Source: Rhodospirillales bacterium | Lineage (GTDB): Bacteria; Pseudomonadota; Alphaproteobacteria; Acetobacterales; Acetobacteraceae | Reading direction: 5' to 3' | Length of the DNA: 64,000 nucleotides | NCBI GenBank assembly: GCA_018971565.1 | Contig: JAGXAO010000001.1 | Coordinates: 1 to 64,000 of the forward strand | Shown here: positions 1-8,720 of the stretch, piece after piece | How positions within the stretch are numbered: the stretch's first letter is position 1 | Layout: each line of letters opens with the position of its first letter | Position numbers and translations under genes: made by a program | The notes under the pieces: generated by a model | What the model was told of the DNA's origin: nothing | The model's database searches: none | The model's input: the letters and a program-made list of their open reading frames with translations, nothing else

Positions 1-678
1 CTAAGGCGCCAAAATTTTTTCCTTAAACATACACCATTCCGCCCCGGCACAGCGCCAGCATTCGGGCTTACGCGCCTTGCACACATAACGCCCGTGCAGA
101 ATCAGCCATAAATGCGCCGGCTTCAGCATTTCCTTTGGAATCCGCTTTATCAACGCATCCTCCACCGCGCGTGGCGTGGCGCCTGGGGCAATGCCGGTGC
201 GGTTGCCGAGGCGGAAAATATGCGTGTCCACCGCCATCGTCGGCATCCCAAAAATTTCATTCAACACCACATTCGCGGTCTTGCGCCCCACGCCTGGCAG
301 CGCCTCCAGCGCCTCACGCTCGCCCGGCACTTCGCCGCCATGCCGCTCCAGTAACATCGCCGCCAGTGCGGCCACATTCTTCGCCTTGGCCTGCCATAGC
401 CCGATGGATTTAATCCTCTCTCCAATCCCCGCCACACCCAGCGCCACCATCCCCGCCGCATCCGGCGCCGCGGCAAATAATCCGGGTGTCGCCTTGTTCA
501 CCCCCACATCCGTGGCCTGGGCCGAAAGCACCACCGCCACCAGAAGTTGAAACGGCGTGCCGTAATCCAGCTCCGTGCGCGGGTCATCATTGCCGTTGGC
601 AATAGCGGTGAGAAACGCGGGCACGTCCGCCCGCCGCATCGGTTTCGCGGGCACCTCCTCTTCTGTCTTGCCGCTCAT
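1..678 (-). CDS. nth: Endonuclease III
   Basis: Translation has LLVAVVLSAQATDVGVNKATPGLF, LPGVGRKTANVVLNEIFGMPTMAVDTHIFRLGNRTG and a C-terminal Cys cluster (CKARKPECWRCAGAEWC), typical of Nth. Confidence 0.95.
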   Translation of the reverse strand: MSGKTEEEVPAKPMRRADVPAFLTAIANGNDDPRTELDYGTPFQLLVAVVLSAQATDVGVNKATPGLFAAAPDAAGMVALGVAGIGERIKSIGLWQAKAKNVAALAAMLLERHGGEVPGEREALEALPGVGRKTANVVLNEIFGMPTMAVDTHIFRLGNRTGIAPGATPRAVEDALIKRIPKEMLKPAHLWLILHGRYVCKARKPECWRCAGAEWCMFKEKILAP

Positions 679-729
679 CCGGTGCCTAACAATAAGTCCA
701 GTACAGCCCTATGGCCTGTAGCCATCTCG

Positions 730-2352
730 CTACTCTCCCGCTTTCGGCAACCTGATAACGAAGCGCGCGCCAATTACCTGCCCTGCCTCATCCCGGCGGT
801 TTTCGGCCGCAATCCGGCCCTTATGCGCTTCCACAATCTGCCGCGAGATGGAAAGCCCAAGCCCGGAATGACTGCCGAACTGCTCATTCTGCGGCCGCTC
901 GGAATAAAAACGGTCAAAAATGGAATCGAGCTTGCCATCCGGAATACCTGGCCCCTCATCCTCCACCGCCAATTCAATCATCCCGCCCGTCTCCCGCCCG
1001 CGCAGGAAGATTTTCGCATTCTCTGGGCTGAACGAAACGGCATTGCCGATCAAATTCCGCAGCACCTGCACAAGCCTCGCTTCCGAGCCGCGCACCAGCA
1101 GCCCGGTCGCCTGCGCATCCAGCTCCATGAACGGGCTGCCCTCCTTGCGGGTGGCGTCATGAATTTCCGCCAGCGTCGCCAGCATACGGGCCATGTCCAC
1201 AATCTCGTAGCGGCTGCGGGAAAGCTCTGAATCCAGCCGCGAACTGTCCGATATATCGGTAATCAGCCGGTCCAGCCGCCCCACATCCTGCGTCACAATC
1301 GCGAGCAGGCGGGATGCCCTGGCCGGGTCTTCCACTCGCGTCAGCGTCTCCACGGCGGAACGAATGGAGGAAAGCGGATTTTTGATCTCATGCGCCACAT
1401 CGGCGGCAAATTTTTCAATCGCATCCATCCGCGACCAGAGGGCCTGAGACGTGCCCTCCAGCGTGCGGGCCAATGTGCCAATTTCGTCATTGCGCGTGGT
1501 AATGGGCTTGGGCAGGGTCTGCGCCCCGGCCCGGCCTTCACGCATCCTCTCCGCCGCCGCCGCCAGCCTTGAAAGCGGGCGGGCAATGGTGCGGGAAAGG
1601 TAGAAGGAGACAATCACGGTTAGCGCCAGCGCCAGGGCAAACAGGATCAGGATGGAAATCCGTACCGCCAGCACTGCCGCATCCACCTCCGAGGCTTCGC
1701 GCGTCAGCAGCACCGTGCCCACGGTCTGCTGCCCATGCTCAATCGGCTCCGCCACGGTAATCAGCAACACGCCCTGCTGGTCGCGCCGCACGAAAGGCGG
1801 CGCCTCCTGCGTTGATGTGTCGGCGCCTGTTCCGGTCATTTGCAGCACCGTGCGCGCATCCGGCTGCCAACCCAGCGTATTTGGCTGCTGCCCCGCGCCG
1901 GAGCCCACCTCCCCGGTTTCATCTTCGCTTCCGGTCACAGAGCCGGAAAGATGATCATAGATAAAACTGATAACGCGAGAGAACAGCCCGCGCGGCGGCG
2001 GTGCCGCCAGCGGCTCAGTCACAATTGCCCCCCCGGCACCCGGATGCACGCGGGAATTGGCGACGAGCTCGCCATCCGGCCCGTAAATCAGTGCCTGGGC
2101 GTTGGGCGTTGGCTCGGTGAGCGAATAGAGCAGCGGCTGCGCCAGGTCCGGGTTTAGCGTCTGCTGGCCGTTATTGTTCTGCACCGCCGTCTCGGCGATG
2201 GCTCCGGCATAAATCCGCGCCTGCTCACGCAGGGCTGAAACCTCGGCGGTCAGCAATCCTTGCTGGTATTGGTCCAGATAGAGCAATGCCGCGAAGATCA
2301 ACGCCAGCGGCAGCAAATTCACGAGTAAAATGTCGCGCAGCAGGCGCGACAT
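730..2352 (-). CDS. chvG: Sensor histidine kinase, ChvG/ExoS-like
   Basis: HAMP plus HisKA (FAADVAHEIKNPLSSIRSAVETL) and HATPase (NLIGNAVSFSPENA, DEGPGIPDGKLDSIFDRFYSERP). Start set at MSRLLRDILLVN downstream of the chvI stop. Paired with an OmpR-type regulator. Confidence 0.88.
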   Translation of the reverse strand: MSRLLRDILLVNLLPLALIFAALLYLDQYQQGLLTAEVSALREQARIYAGAIAETAVQNNNGQQTLNPDLAQPLLYSLTEPTPNAQALIYGPDGELVANSRVHPGAGGAIVTEPLAAPPPRGLFSRVISFIYDHLSGSVTGSEDETGEVGSGAGQQPNTLGWQPDARTVLQMTGTGADTSTQEAPPFVRRDQQGVLLITVAEPIEHGQQTVGTVLLTREASEVDAAVLAVRISILILFALALALTVIVSFYLSRTIARPLSRLAAAAERMREGRAGAQTLPKPITTRNDEIGTLARTLEGTSQALWSRMDAIEKFAADVAHEIKNPLSSIRSAVETLTRVEDPARASRLLAIVTQDVGRLDRLITDISDSSRLDSELSRSRYEIVDMARMLATLAEIHDATRKEGSPFMELDAQATGLLVRGSEARLVQVLRNLIGNAVSFSPENAKIFLRGRETGGMIELAVEDEGPGIPDGKLDSIFDRFYSERPQNEQFGSHSGLGLSISRQIVEAHKGRIAAENRRDEAGQVIGARFVIRLPKAGE

Positions 2353-2371
2353 GCGGGATTTTTGGGGCAGT

Positions 2372-3073
2372 TTACGCGTCCTTGTAGCGGTAGCCAATGC
2401 CGTAAAGCGTTTCAATCTGGTCAAACTCGCCGTCAACATTGCGGAATTTCTTGCGCAGCCGCTTCACGTGGCTGTCGATTGTGCGGTCGTCCACATACAC
2501 GTTTTCGCCGTAAGCAGCGTCAATCAGCTGGTCGCGGGATTTCACCATGCCCGGCCGCTGCGCTAGTGCCTTCACCAGCAGAAACTCCGTCACTGTAAGC
2601 TGAATATCCTTGGCCCGCCAAAGGCATTGGTGCTTGGTCTCGTCCAGCGTCAAATCGCCCCGGGTCAGCACGGCCGCGGGTGCGGCGCCGCTCGCCTCCG
2701 CGCGGGTAGACTCGTTGCGCCGCAGTAAGGCGCGGATGCGCTCCAGCAGCAGGCGCTGGCTGAATGGCTTGGTGATGTAGTCATCCGCCCCCAGCCGCAG
2801 CCCCATCAACTCGTCCAGCTCGTCATCCTTCGAGGTCAAAAAAATCACCGGCATGGCAGAGCGCGCGCGCAGCTTCTGCAACAGCTCCATTCCATCCATG
2901 CGCGGCATCTTAATATCCAGCACCGCCAGGTCCACCGGCTTGGCCAGAAGCGCCTGCAAGGCGGATTCACCATCCGTATAGGTACGCACGACAAACCCCT
3001 CCGCCTCCAGCGTCATCTGCACGGAGGTCAGAATATTGCGGTCATCATCGACCAGAGCGATCGTTTGTTTCAT
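2372..3073 (-). CDS. chvI: OmpR-family response regulator, ChvI-like
   Basis: Receiver domain ([23 protein letters not shown]) plus winged-helix DNA-binding domain. Divergent from pckA, as in many alphaproteobacteria. Confidence 0.9.
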   Translation of the reverse strand: MKQTIALVDDDRNILTSVQMTLEAEGFVVRTYTDGESALQALLAKPVDLAVLDIKMPRMDGMELLQKLRARSAMPVIFLTSKDDELDELMGLRLGADDYITKPFSQRLLLERIRALLRRNESTRAEASGAAPAAVLTRGDLTLDETKHQCLWRAKDIQLTVTEFLLVKALAQRPGMVKSRDQLIDAAYGENVYVDDRTIDSHVKRLRKKFRNVDGEFDQIETLYGIGYRYKDA

Positions 3074-3253
3074 GTTTCAGACCCATCATTAACGGTTACG
3101 GCCGTTCCGCCGCTTTCTAAACCCCAAGGGAGTGACCGGATTATGGCAGCAAATCAAGTGCGGCGCTCGCGGGCACGGCTTGCGGTTGAAGCCAAGGCGC
3201 GCCCCGCCTATGAAAGAAGCCATATGCGAAGGTTTTCCTGAAGGAACCCACCC

Positions 3254-4861
3254 ATGGCTGAAAACGCAGCGCCCCATGATTCCAGACCTTTGAGGAGCAC
3301 CGGGGTGCGCACCGCCGCCGCCCTGCATGCCAACCTCACAGCACCTGGCCTTATCGCGCATTCTTTGCGCAAAGGCGAAGGCCGCCTTGCGGCGGATGGC
3401 GCGCTCATCGTCCGCACCGGCGTGCACACCGGGCGCTCCGTGGCGGATAAATTCGTGGCCGATGAGCCCGAAACCACCGGCGATATCTGGTGGGGCAAAA
3501 TCAACCAGAAATTGCCGCGCGACAAATTCACCACGCTGAAAATCCGCATCCAGGCTTACCTGCAAGGGCAAGAGCTGTTCACGCAAGATTTGTACGCAGG
3601 GGCAGACCCCGCCCACCGCATCCGCGTGCGGCTTGTCACCACCGGCGCCTGGCACGCGCTGTTCGCCCGCAACATGTTCATCCGCCCGGCGCAGAGCGAG
3701 CTGGCCGGGTTCGAGCCGGATTATATCATCCTCCACGCCCCGAATTTCGAGGCAGACCCGGAGATAGACGGTGTACGCTCCACCACCGCCATCGCCCTCT
3801 CCTTCGCAGAGAAGCTCATTCTCATCGCCGGTACCGAATATGCGGGCGAGATCAAGAAATCCATCTTCACGGTCATGAACTGGCTGCTGCCAGCCCAGGG
3901 CGTGCTGCCCATGCACTGCTCGGCCAATATCGGCGCGCGGGAGGATAGCGCGCTGTTCTTTGGCCTCTCCGGCACTGGCAAAACCACCCTGTCCTCAGAC
4001 CCCGCCCGCCGCCTCATCGGCGATGACGAGCATGGCTGGGCGCCGGATGGCGTGTTCAATTTCGAGGGCGGCTGCTACGCGAAAGTCATCGACCTCAGCC
4101 AGCAGAACGAGCCGGAAATCTGGGCCGCCTCCCACCGCTTCGGCACCGTGCTGGAAAATGTGGTGGCCGACCCGCGCGGCAATCTGGACCTGACGGATAA
4201 AACCTTCACCGAGAACACCCGCTCCTGCTATCCGGTCGAGTTCATCCCCAATGTCGAACTTTCCGGGCGCGGCGGCATCCCTAAAAACGTCGTCATGCTC
4301 ACGGCGGATGCCTTCGGCGTGCTGCCTCCCATCTCCCGCCTCAGCCCGGCGCAGGCGATGTATCATTTCCTCTCCGGCTACACCGCGCGCGTCGCGGGCA
4401 CGGAAAAAGGCATGGGCAGCGAGCCGCAGGCCACCTTCTCCACCTGTTTCGGCGCGCCCTTCCTGCCCCGCCATCCGCAGGTCTATGGCAAGCTGCTGCA
4501 AAGCCTCATCAACCAGCACGGTGCAAATTGCTGGCTGGTGAACACGGGATGGACCGGCGGTGCCTACGGCGTGGGTAAGCGCATGTCCATCAAACACACC
4601 CGCGCCTTGCTGAACGCGGCACTAAGTGACGAGCTGGACAGCGCCGAATACCGCACCGACCCCTTCTTCGGCCTCGCCATCCTCACCCACGTGAACGGCG
4701 TGCCGGACGAAGTGCTGGACCCCCGCCAAGCCTGGCCCGACAAATCCGCCTACGACCAAGCCGCCACCGCCCTGGTAAAACGCTTCGCCGAAAATTTCGA
4801 AACCTTCGCCGAACATGTCGACGAAGACGTGAAAGCCGCGGCAATCAAAAGCGCCGCGTAA
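3254..4861 (+). CDS. pckA: Phosphoenolpyruvate carboxykinase (ATP)
   Basis: Signature FFGLSGTGKTTLSSDPARRLIGDDEHGW; full-length 535 aa. Confidence 0.96.
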   Translation: MAENAAPHDSRPLRSTGVRTAAALHANLTAPGLIAHSLRKGEGRLAADGALIVRTGVHTGRSVADKFVADEPETTGDIWWGKINQKLPRDKFTTLKIRIQAYLQGQELFTQDLYAGADPAHRIRVRLVTTGAWHALFARNMFIRPAQSELAGFEPDYIILHAPNFEADPEIDGVRSTTAIALSFAEKLILIAGTEYAGEIKKSIFTVMNWLLPAQGVLPMHCSANIGAREDSALFFGLSGTGKTTLSSDPARRLIGDDEHGWAPDGVFNFEGGCYAKVIDLSQQNEPEIWAASHRFGTVLENVVADPRGNLDLTDKTFTENTRSCYPVEFIPNVELSGRGGIPKNVVMLTADAFGVLPPISRLSPAQAMYHFLSGYTARVAGTEKGMGSEPQATFSTCFGAPFLPRHPQVYGKLLQSLINQHGANCWLVNTGWTGGAYGVGKRMSIKHTRALLNAALSDELDSAEYRTDPFFGLAILTHVNGVPDEVLDPRQAWPDKSAYDQAATALVKRFAENFETFAEHVDEDVKAAAIKSAA

Positions 4862-4913
4862 TTTTATCTAACCGCAACAACCAGGCCAAGGCACCTACCT
4901 GGCCTGAATGAAC

Positions 4914-6077
4914 CTAACTTTGGCGCCGCATGAATTCTGCGAAGAGCGGAACTGTAAATGCAAGATAGCCGTGATCCGTGCTGTAGATCATCCCTTTCGA
5001 AATAATATTGGCCCGCGTTGGCCCAAGCGATGATTGAGAACGCCCCAGTGCCTTAGCAATATCAGCCATGGCATAAGGCCCGTCACCAAGCTCCGCCATG
5101 GTTTTCACGAACTGGGTTTCTACCTTGGTCAGCCGATCGATACGAACCCTGAAGAACCCCTCATCAAGTGACGCCAATGTCTCGGCGTAAGACCGGCTCA
5201 CATCATCCAGGGTGATTTCTTGTCCCTCGGCGTTGTTCCAGGAAATCGAAGCCCATTCTTGAAGAAAGAATGGATAGCCTTTCGTCCGATCAACAATGCA
5301 GGCAAGCGCTTCCGGCGAAATTAAAGCCTGCTCGTCTATGATCGGCTTTTTGACGGCTTGGGCCGCGGATGCCGAATCGAGGGGGCCCACGCCTGGGTAA
5401 AGAAAAAGTCTTTCAGCGTAAGATTTTGCTTCGCCCGCAAGCCGGGCAACTTGTGGAAGCCCCGCACCAACAAGAAGGATCGGCAGGTTTTTTTGAGACA
5501 TTTCGTGAATAGCGACAATCAATGCGGACAGGTCCGTCTCTGAAAGATACTGCACTTCATCCACCAAAAGTATCCAACCCTTGCCTGAGGCTTCCGCGGC
5601 TTGACCAATGGCCTCGAAAAGATCGGGTAGATCGTGCTGAATATCCCCGCTATCAGCGAATCCCGGCTCCGCTTCGACACCAACTTCGATACCCGCGATC
5701 TCGATCTTGAAGATTGATGCGAACCCCCGCAGGCCATTCAGCCCCCGCGTGGCAATTTGCCGTGCCGCCTCCACAGTGGAGAGGGAGCGCATGACCTTTC
5801 GCATCTCAGGATAAAGAAGGCGGGCCAGACTCTCCTTTTCTGGAGCTTCAACCTTGGAGACCAGAAGCCCCTCTTTTTGCGCGATCTTTCCAATTTCATT
5901 GAGCAGCACTGTTTTGCCAGTGCCTCTCAATCCAAGAAGAATCATCGACCGCGCATTCCGCCCCAGGATCGCACGGCCACAAGCAATTTTTGCCTCTTTA
6001 AGGATCATATCACGCCCCGCCAGTTCCGGCGGCCGGCTTCCCGCACCTGGCGCAAAAGGGTTACGATACGGATCCAT
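4914..6077 (-). CDS. ATP-binding protein, AAA/STAND-like ATPase
   Basis: Walker A GLRGTGKTVLLNEI, Walker B WILLVDEVQYL, C-terminal winged-helix-like region. Lower GC than neighbours and AT-rich upstream flank. Confidence 0.75.
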   Translation of the reverse strand: MDPYRNPFAPGAGSRPPELAGRDMILKEAKIACGRAILGRNARSMILLGLRGTGKTVLLNEIGKIAQKEGLLVSKVEAPEKESLARLLYPEMRKVMRSLSTVEAARQIATRGLNGLRGFASIFKIEIAGIEVGVEAEPGFADSGDIQHDLPDLFEAIGQAAEASGKGWILLVDEVQYLSETDLSALIVAIHEMSQKNLPILLVGAGLPQVARLAGEAKSYAERLFLYPGVGPLDSASAAQAVKKPIIDEQALISPEALACIVDRTKGYPFFLQEWASISWNNAEGQEITLDDVSRSYAETLASLDEGFFRVRIDRLTKVETQFVKTMAELGDGPYAMADIAKALGRSQSSLGPTRANIISKGMIYSTDHGYLAFTVPLFAEFMRRQS

Positions 6078-6153
6078 GTAGCGTCCTCAACAACCAAATT
6101 CTAGTAATATATATCAAACTATATTTAATTTACCTATATTTTGCTAGATTTTA

Positions 6154-6918
6154 TTAGAAGATAATGTGACTGGATTCACTCATCCCCCTCCGCGCCCCAA
6201 TCAAAAACTCCACATTCCCCTCCGGCCCCTTAATCGGGCTCGGCGTCACCCCCAGCACCTCCCATCCCGGCAGCGTTGCAAACCAGCCCTCAATCCGCGC
6301 GCAAACCTCGTCATGCACCGCCGCATCGCGCACCACGCCGCCCTTGCCCACCTGCTCTGGCCCGGCCTCGAATTGCGGTTTAATCAGCGCCACCGCGAAC
6401 GCCCCTTTCGCGCATAAAGCCAACCCGGCGGGCAGCACCGTTTGCAGCCCGATAAAGCTTGCATCGCACACCAGCGCCCCAACCGGCTCCGCAACAATCT
6501 CCGCCGTCAAATGCCGCGCATTGGTCTTCTCCAGCACCACGACGCGCTCATCAGACCGCAGCTTCCACGCCAGCTGCCCATGCCCCACATCCACGGCGTA
6601 AACTTTTTCTGCCCCCGCATGCAGCAGCACATCGGTAAACCCGCCGGTGGAAGCCCCCACATCCAGGCAAACCAGCCCCGCCGGGTTCAGCCCAAAATGC
6701 GCCAGCCCATGCGCCAGCTTCACCCCGCCGCGCGAAACCCAAGGATGCTCCTGCCCCTTCAGCACAAGCTGCGCGTCCTCCGGCAGTGTATCCCCTGCCT
6801 TGGCCACGCGCTTCGTGCCCACATAAACCAGCCCGGCCATAATCAGCGCCTGCGCCTTCGCCCGGCTTTCCACCAGCCCGCGCTCCACCAGCATCACATC
6901 CACACGCTGCTTAGGCAT
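6154..6918 (-). CDS. tlyA: TlyA family RNA methyltransferase (FtsJ/S4 domain)
   Basis: MPKQRVDVMLVERGLVESRAKAQALIMAGLVYV S4 domain, CLDVGASTGGFTDVLLHAGAEKVYAVDVGHGQL. Start at ATG 6918 rather than the upstream ORF extension. Confidence 0.88.
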   Translation of the reverse strand: MPKQRVDVMLVERGLVESRAKAQALIMAGLVYVGTKRVAKAGDTLPEDAQLVLKGQEHPWVSRGGVKLAHGLAHFGLNPAGLVCLDVGASTGGFTDVLLHAGAEKVYAVDVGHGQLAWKLRSDERVVVLEKTNARHLTAEIVAEPVGALVCDASFIGLQTVLPAGLALCAKGAFAVALIKPQFEAGPEQVGKGGVVRDAAVHDEVCARIEGWFATLPGWEVLGVTPSPIKGPEGNVEFLIGARRGMSESSHIIF

Positions 6919-8321
6919 TACTTCGCATCCCCCGGCATCGCTTTGAACCGGTAGGGGCTCGCACTCGTCAAATCCGGGCTCAGCGCCAGCCGGTGCGCGA
7001 TAGGCGGAAACGCGCGGGAGCGGCAATCCTGCCGCTCGCATAACCGGCAGGAAAGCCCAATTCCCACCGCCGCCGCGGCCAAATCCAGCCCATCCCCATA
7101 AACCACTTCCCGCGCATGGGAGATATCGCACCCCATGGCCACAACCCGCACCGGCGGCGGCTCCCCCCAGCGCGCCGGGCGGCCGGTAATAGTGCGGGCA
7201 AAACACAGAAAAGTTTCCGTGGCCGAAAGCTGCGCCACCTGCACTTTAATCGCCCCGGGCGCCGCAAAAGCCGAATGCGCCACCCAGCGCGGGCAGGTGC
7301 CGCCATAACGCATGAACGGAAATCCCGCGGCCGAAAACCGCTTGCTCACATTCCCCGCCGGGTCCACCCGCAGGAAGAAAAACGGCACACCCCGCGCCCC
7401 CGCCCGCTGCATCGAGGATAACCGGTGGCACGCCTGCTCATAGGAAACGCCAAACCGCGCCGCCAGCGCCTCCACGTCATATCGCAACTCGCGCGCGGCA
7501 CTCAGCATCGCCTCATAGGGCATCATCAACGCCCCGGCGATGTAGTTAAGCAGCCCAATCCGCAACAGCTCTGCGGCATCCTTCGTCGTCGGCTCGGCAC
7601 GCTTCACAATCGCCTCCACCGGGGCGCGCGCCTCCAGCAATGCAAGCTGAAACGCCATCTGAAACCCCCGGCTCTCACGTGGCAAATCTTCAGAAAGCGT
7701 CAGCATCCGGCTCGCCGCGTCAAAAATCCGCAAGGCACCCGGCAAGGGCTGCACACTCACCACCAACCCATGGCTGCGCCGCAACCGCTCCGCCAGCGCG
7801 TGGGTGGAACCAACCGCCGCCACATCCAGCACCTTGCCTATCGCCTCGGCCGCCTCCTCCAATGCCGGGAAATGATTCTCATGCGCATGAAAAAAATCCC
7901 GCACCTCTTCAGTTGGCAGCAAAATTTTGCGGCCGGAGGGTAAAGTAATTCCGCCACCCTCCTCCCTTGCCCCCGCCAGAGCCCTGTGCAGCGCCAGCAC
8001 CGCCCGCGCCGCGTTGGGCGCCGCCGCCAGCGCCTGCAATTCCGCCTCCGGCACCGGCTCCACGGCCAATTGCGGGTCTGTGAACACCTCTCGCAGCGCC
8101 ACCTCTAACTCCCGCTCCTGTGTGCCAGACAAAGCCGCGAGGTCCACCTTCAATATATCCGTCAGCTTGAACAACAGCGACGCCGTGACATTGCGCTGAT
8201 CATGCTCCACGAGATTTAAATAAGATGTTGAAATACCTAATTTTTGAGCAAAACCCTGCTGTGTGAAGCCTTGCTCCATTCGCAACCGCCTGATGGTCTT
8301 GCCAATCATGATTTTTGACAT
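6918..8321 (-). CDS. Short-chain fatty acyl-type transcriptional regulator (XRE HTH plus ImmA/IrrE-like plus C-terminal Cys domain)
   Basis: N-terminal HTH MIGKTIRRLRMEQGFTQQGFAQKLGISTSYLNLVEHDQR and C-terminal CDISHAREVVYGDGLD...GLSCRLCERQDCRSRAFPP, typical of the ScfR/RamB group. Confidence 0.82.
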   Translation of the reverse strand: MSKIMIGKTIRRLRMEQGFTQQGFAQKLGISTSYLNLVEHDQRNVTASLLFKLTDILKVDLAALSGTQERELEVALREVFTDPQLAVEPVPEAELQALAAAPNAARAVLALHRALAGAREEGGGITLPSGRKILLPTEEVRDFFHAHENHFPALEEAAEAIGKVLDVAAVGSTHALAERLRRSHGLVVSVQPLPGALRIFDAASRMLTLSEDLPRESRGFQMAFQLALLEARAPVEAIVKRAEPTTKDAAELLRIGLLNYIAGALMMPYEAMLSAARELRYDVEALAARFGVSYEQACHRLSSMQRAGARGVPFFFLRVDPAGNVSKRFSAAGFPFMRYGGTCPRWVAHSAFAAPGAIKVQVAQLSATETFLCFARTITGRPARWGEPPPVRVVAMGCDISHAREVVYGDGLDLAAAAVGIGLSCRLCERQDCRSRAFPPIAHRLALSPDLTSASPYRFKAMPGDAK

Positions 8322-8504
8322 GTTTTACAAATTGCAAAAATTTACAGTAAAGTCACGCACTTGTTTCAGCGTTTCCACTAAATTCTTCGTGGTGTTTGCA
8401 GCGCAATGTAAATAACTTCACTCTTAACTTCACCGCGCGGCAATTTTCCACCCTTCCCCCCAAGCCGCGTTGGTGAAGGCCCATTTGCATTAAGGAGCCT
8501 CCCC

Positions 8505-8699
8505 ATGCGCGCCCAAACAACCCCAAGCGTCTCTCCTGGCGGCAATGCTGTGGCGGCGGTGCTTGGCACCAGCTCTCTTCAAAGCCATCCCGCTCAGCCC
8601 CGCCGCACGGAGCCCTCCAATGATCGTGATGATTTTAATCGTTATGATGACGGCCTGGTCCACGGCCATTTCTGGGCCATGTCCTCAACCGTCCGCTAA
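8505..8699 (+). CDS. Putative small ORF (64 aa)
   Basis: ATG preceded by AAGGAG with 7-nt spacing. No recognised homology; overlaps another small ORF in a different frame. Confidence 0.25.
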   Translation: MRAQTTPSVSPGGNAVAAVLGTSSLQSHPAQPRRTEPSNDRDDFNRYDDGLVHGHFWAMSSTVR

Positions 8700-8706
8700 A
8701 ACATAA
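8620..8706 (+). CDS. Putative leader peptide MIVMILIVMMTAWSTAISGPCPQPSAKT
   Basis: Short ORF with upstream GGAG at 7-nt spacing. Six of the first 8 residues are Ile/Val/Leu. Followed about 30 nt later by a strong Rho-independent-type hairpin. Confidence 0.4.
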   Translation: MIVMILIVMMTAWSTAISGPCPQPSAKT

Positions 8707-8720
8707 AAATTGCGCCAGGT

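Noticed and set aside
3089-3916. 275-aa minus-strand ORF overlapping pckA
   Set aside because: Shadow ORF in high-GC DNA; covers the start of a clear pckA and has low-complexity, non-protein-like composition.
4882-4906. CAGGCCA...TGGCCTG hairpin after pckA as a terminator
   Set aside because: 7-bp stem but no T run and a long loop; too weak to list as a feature.
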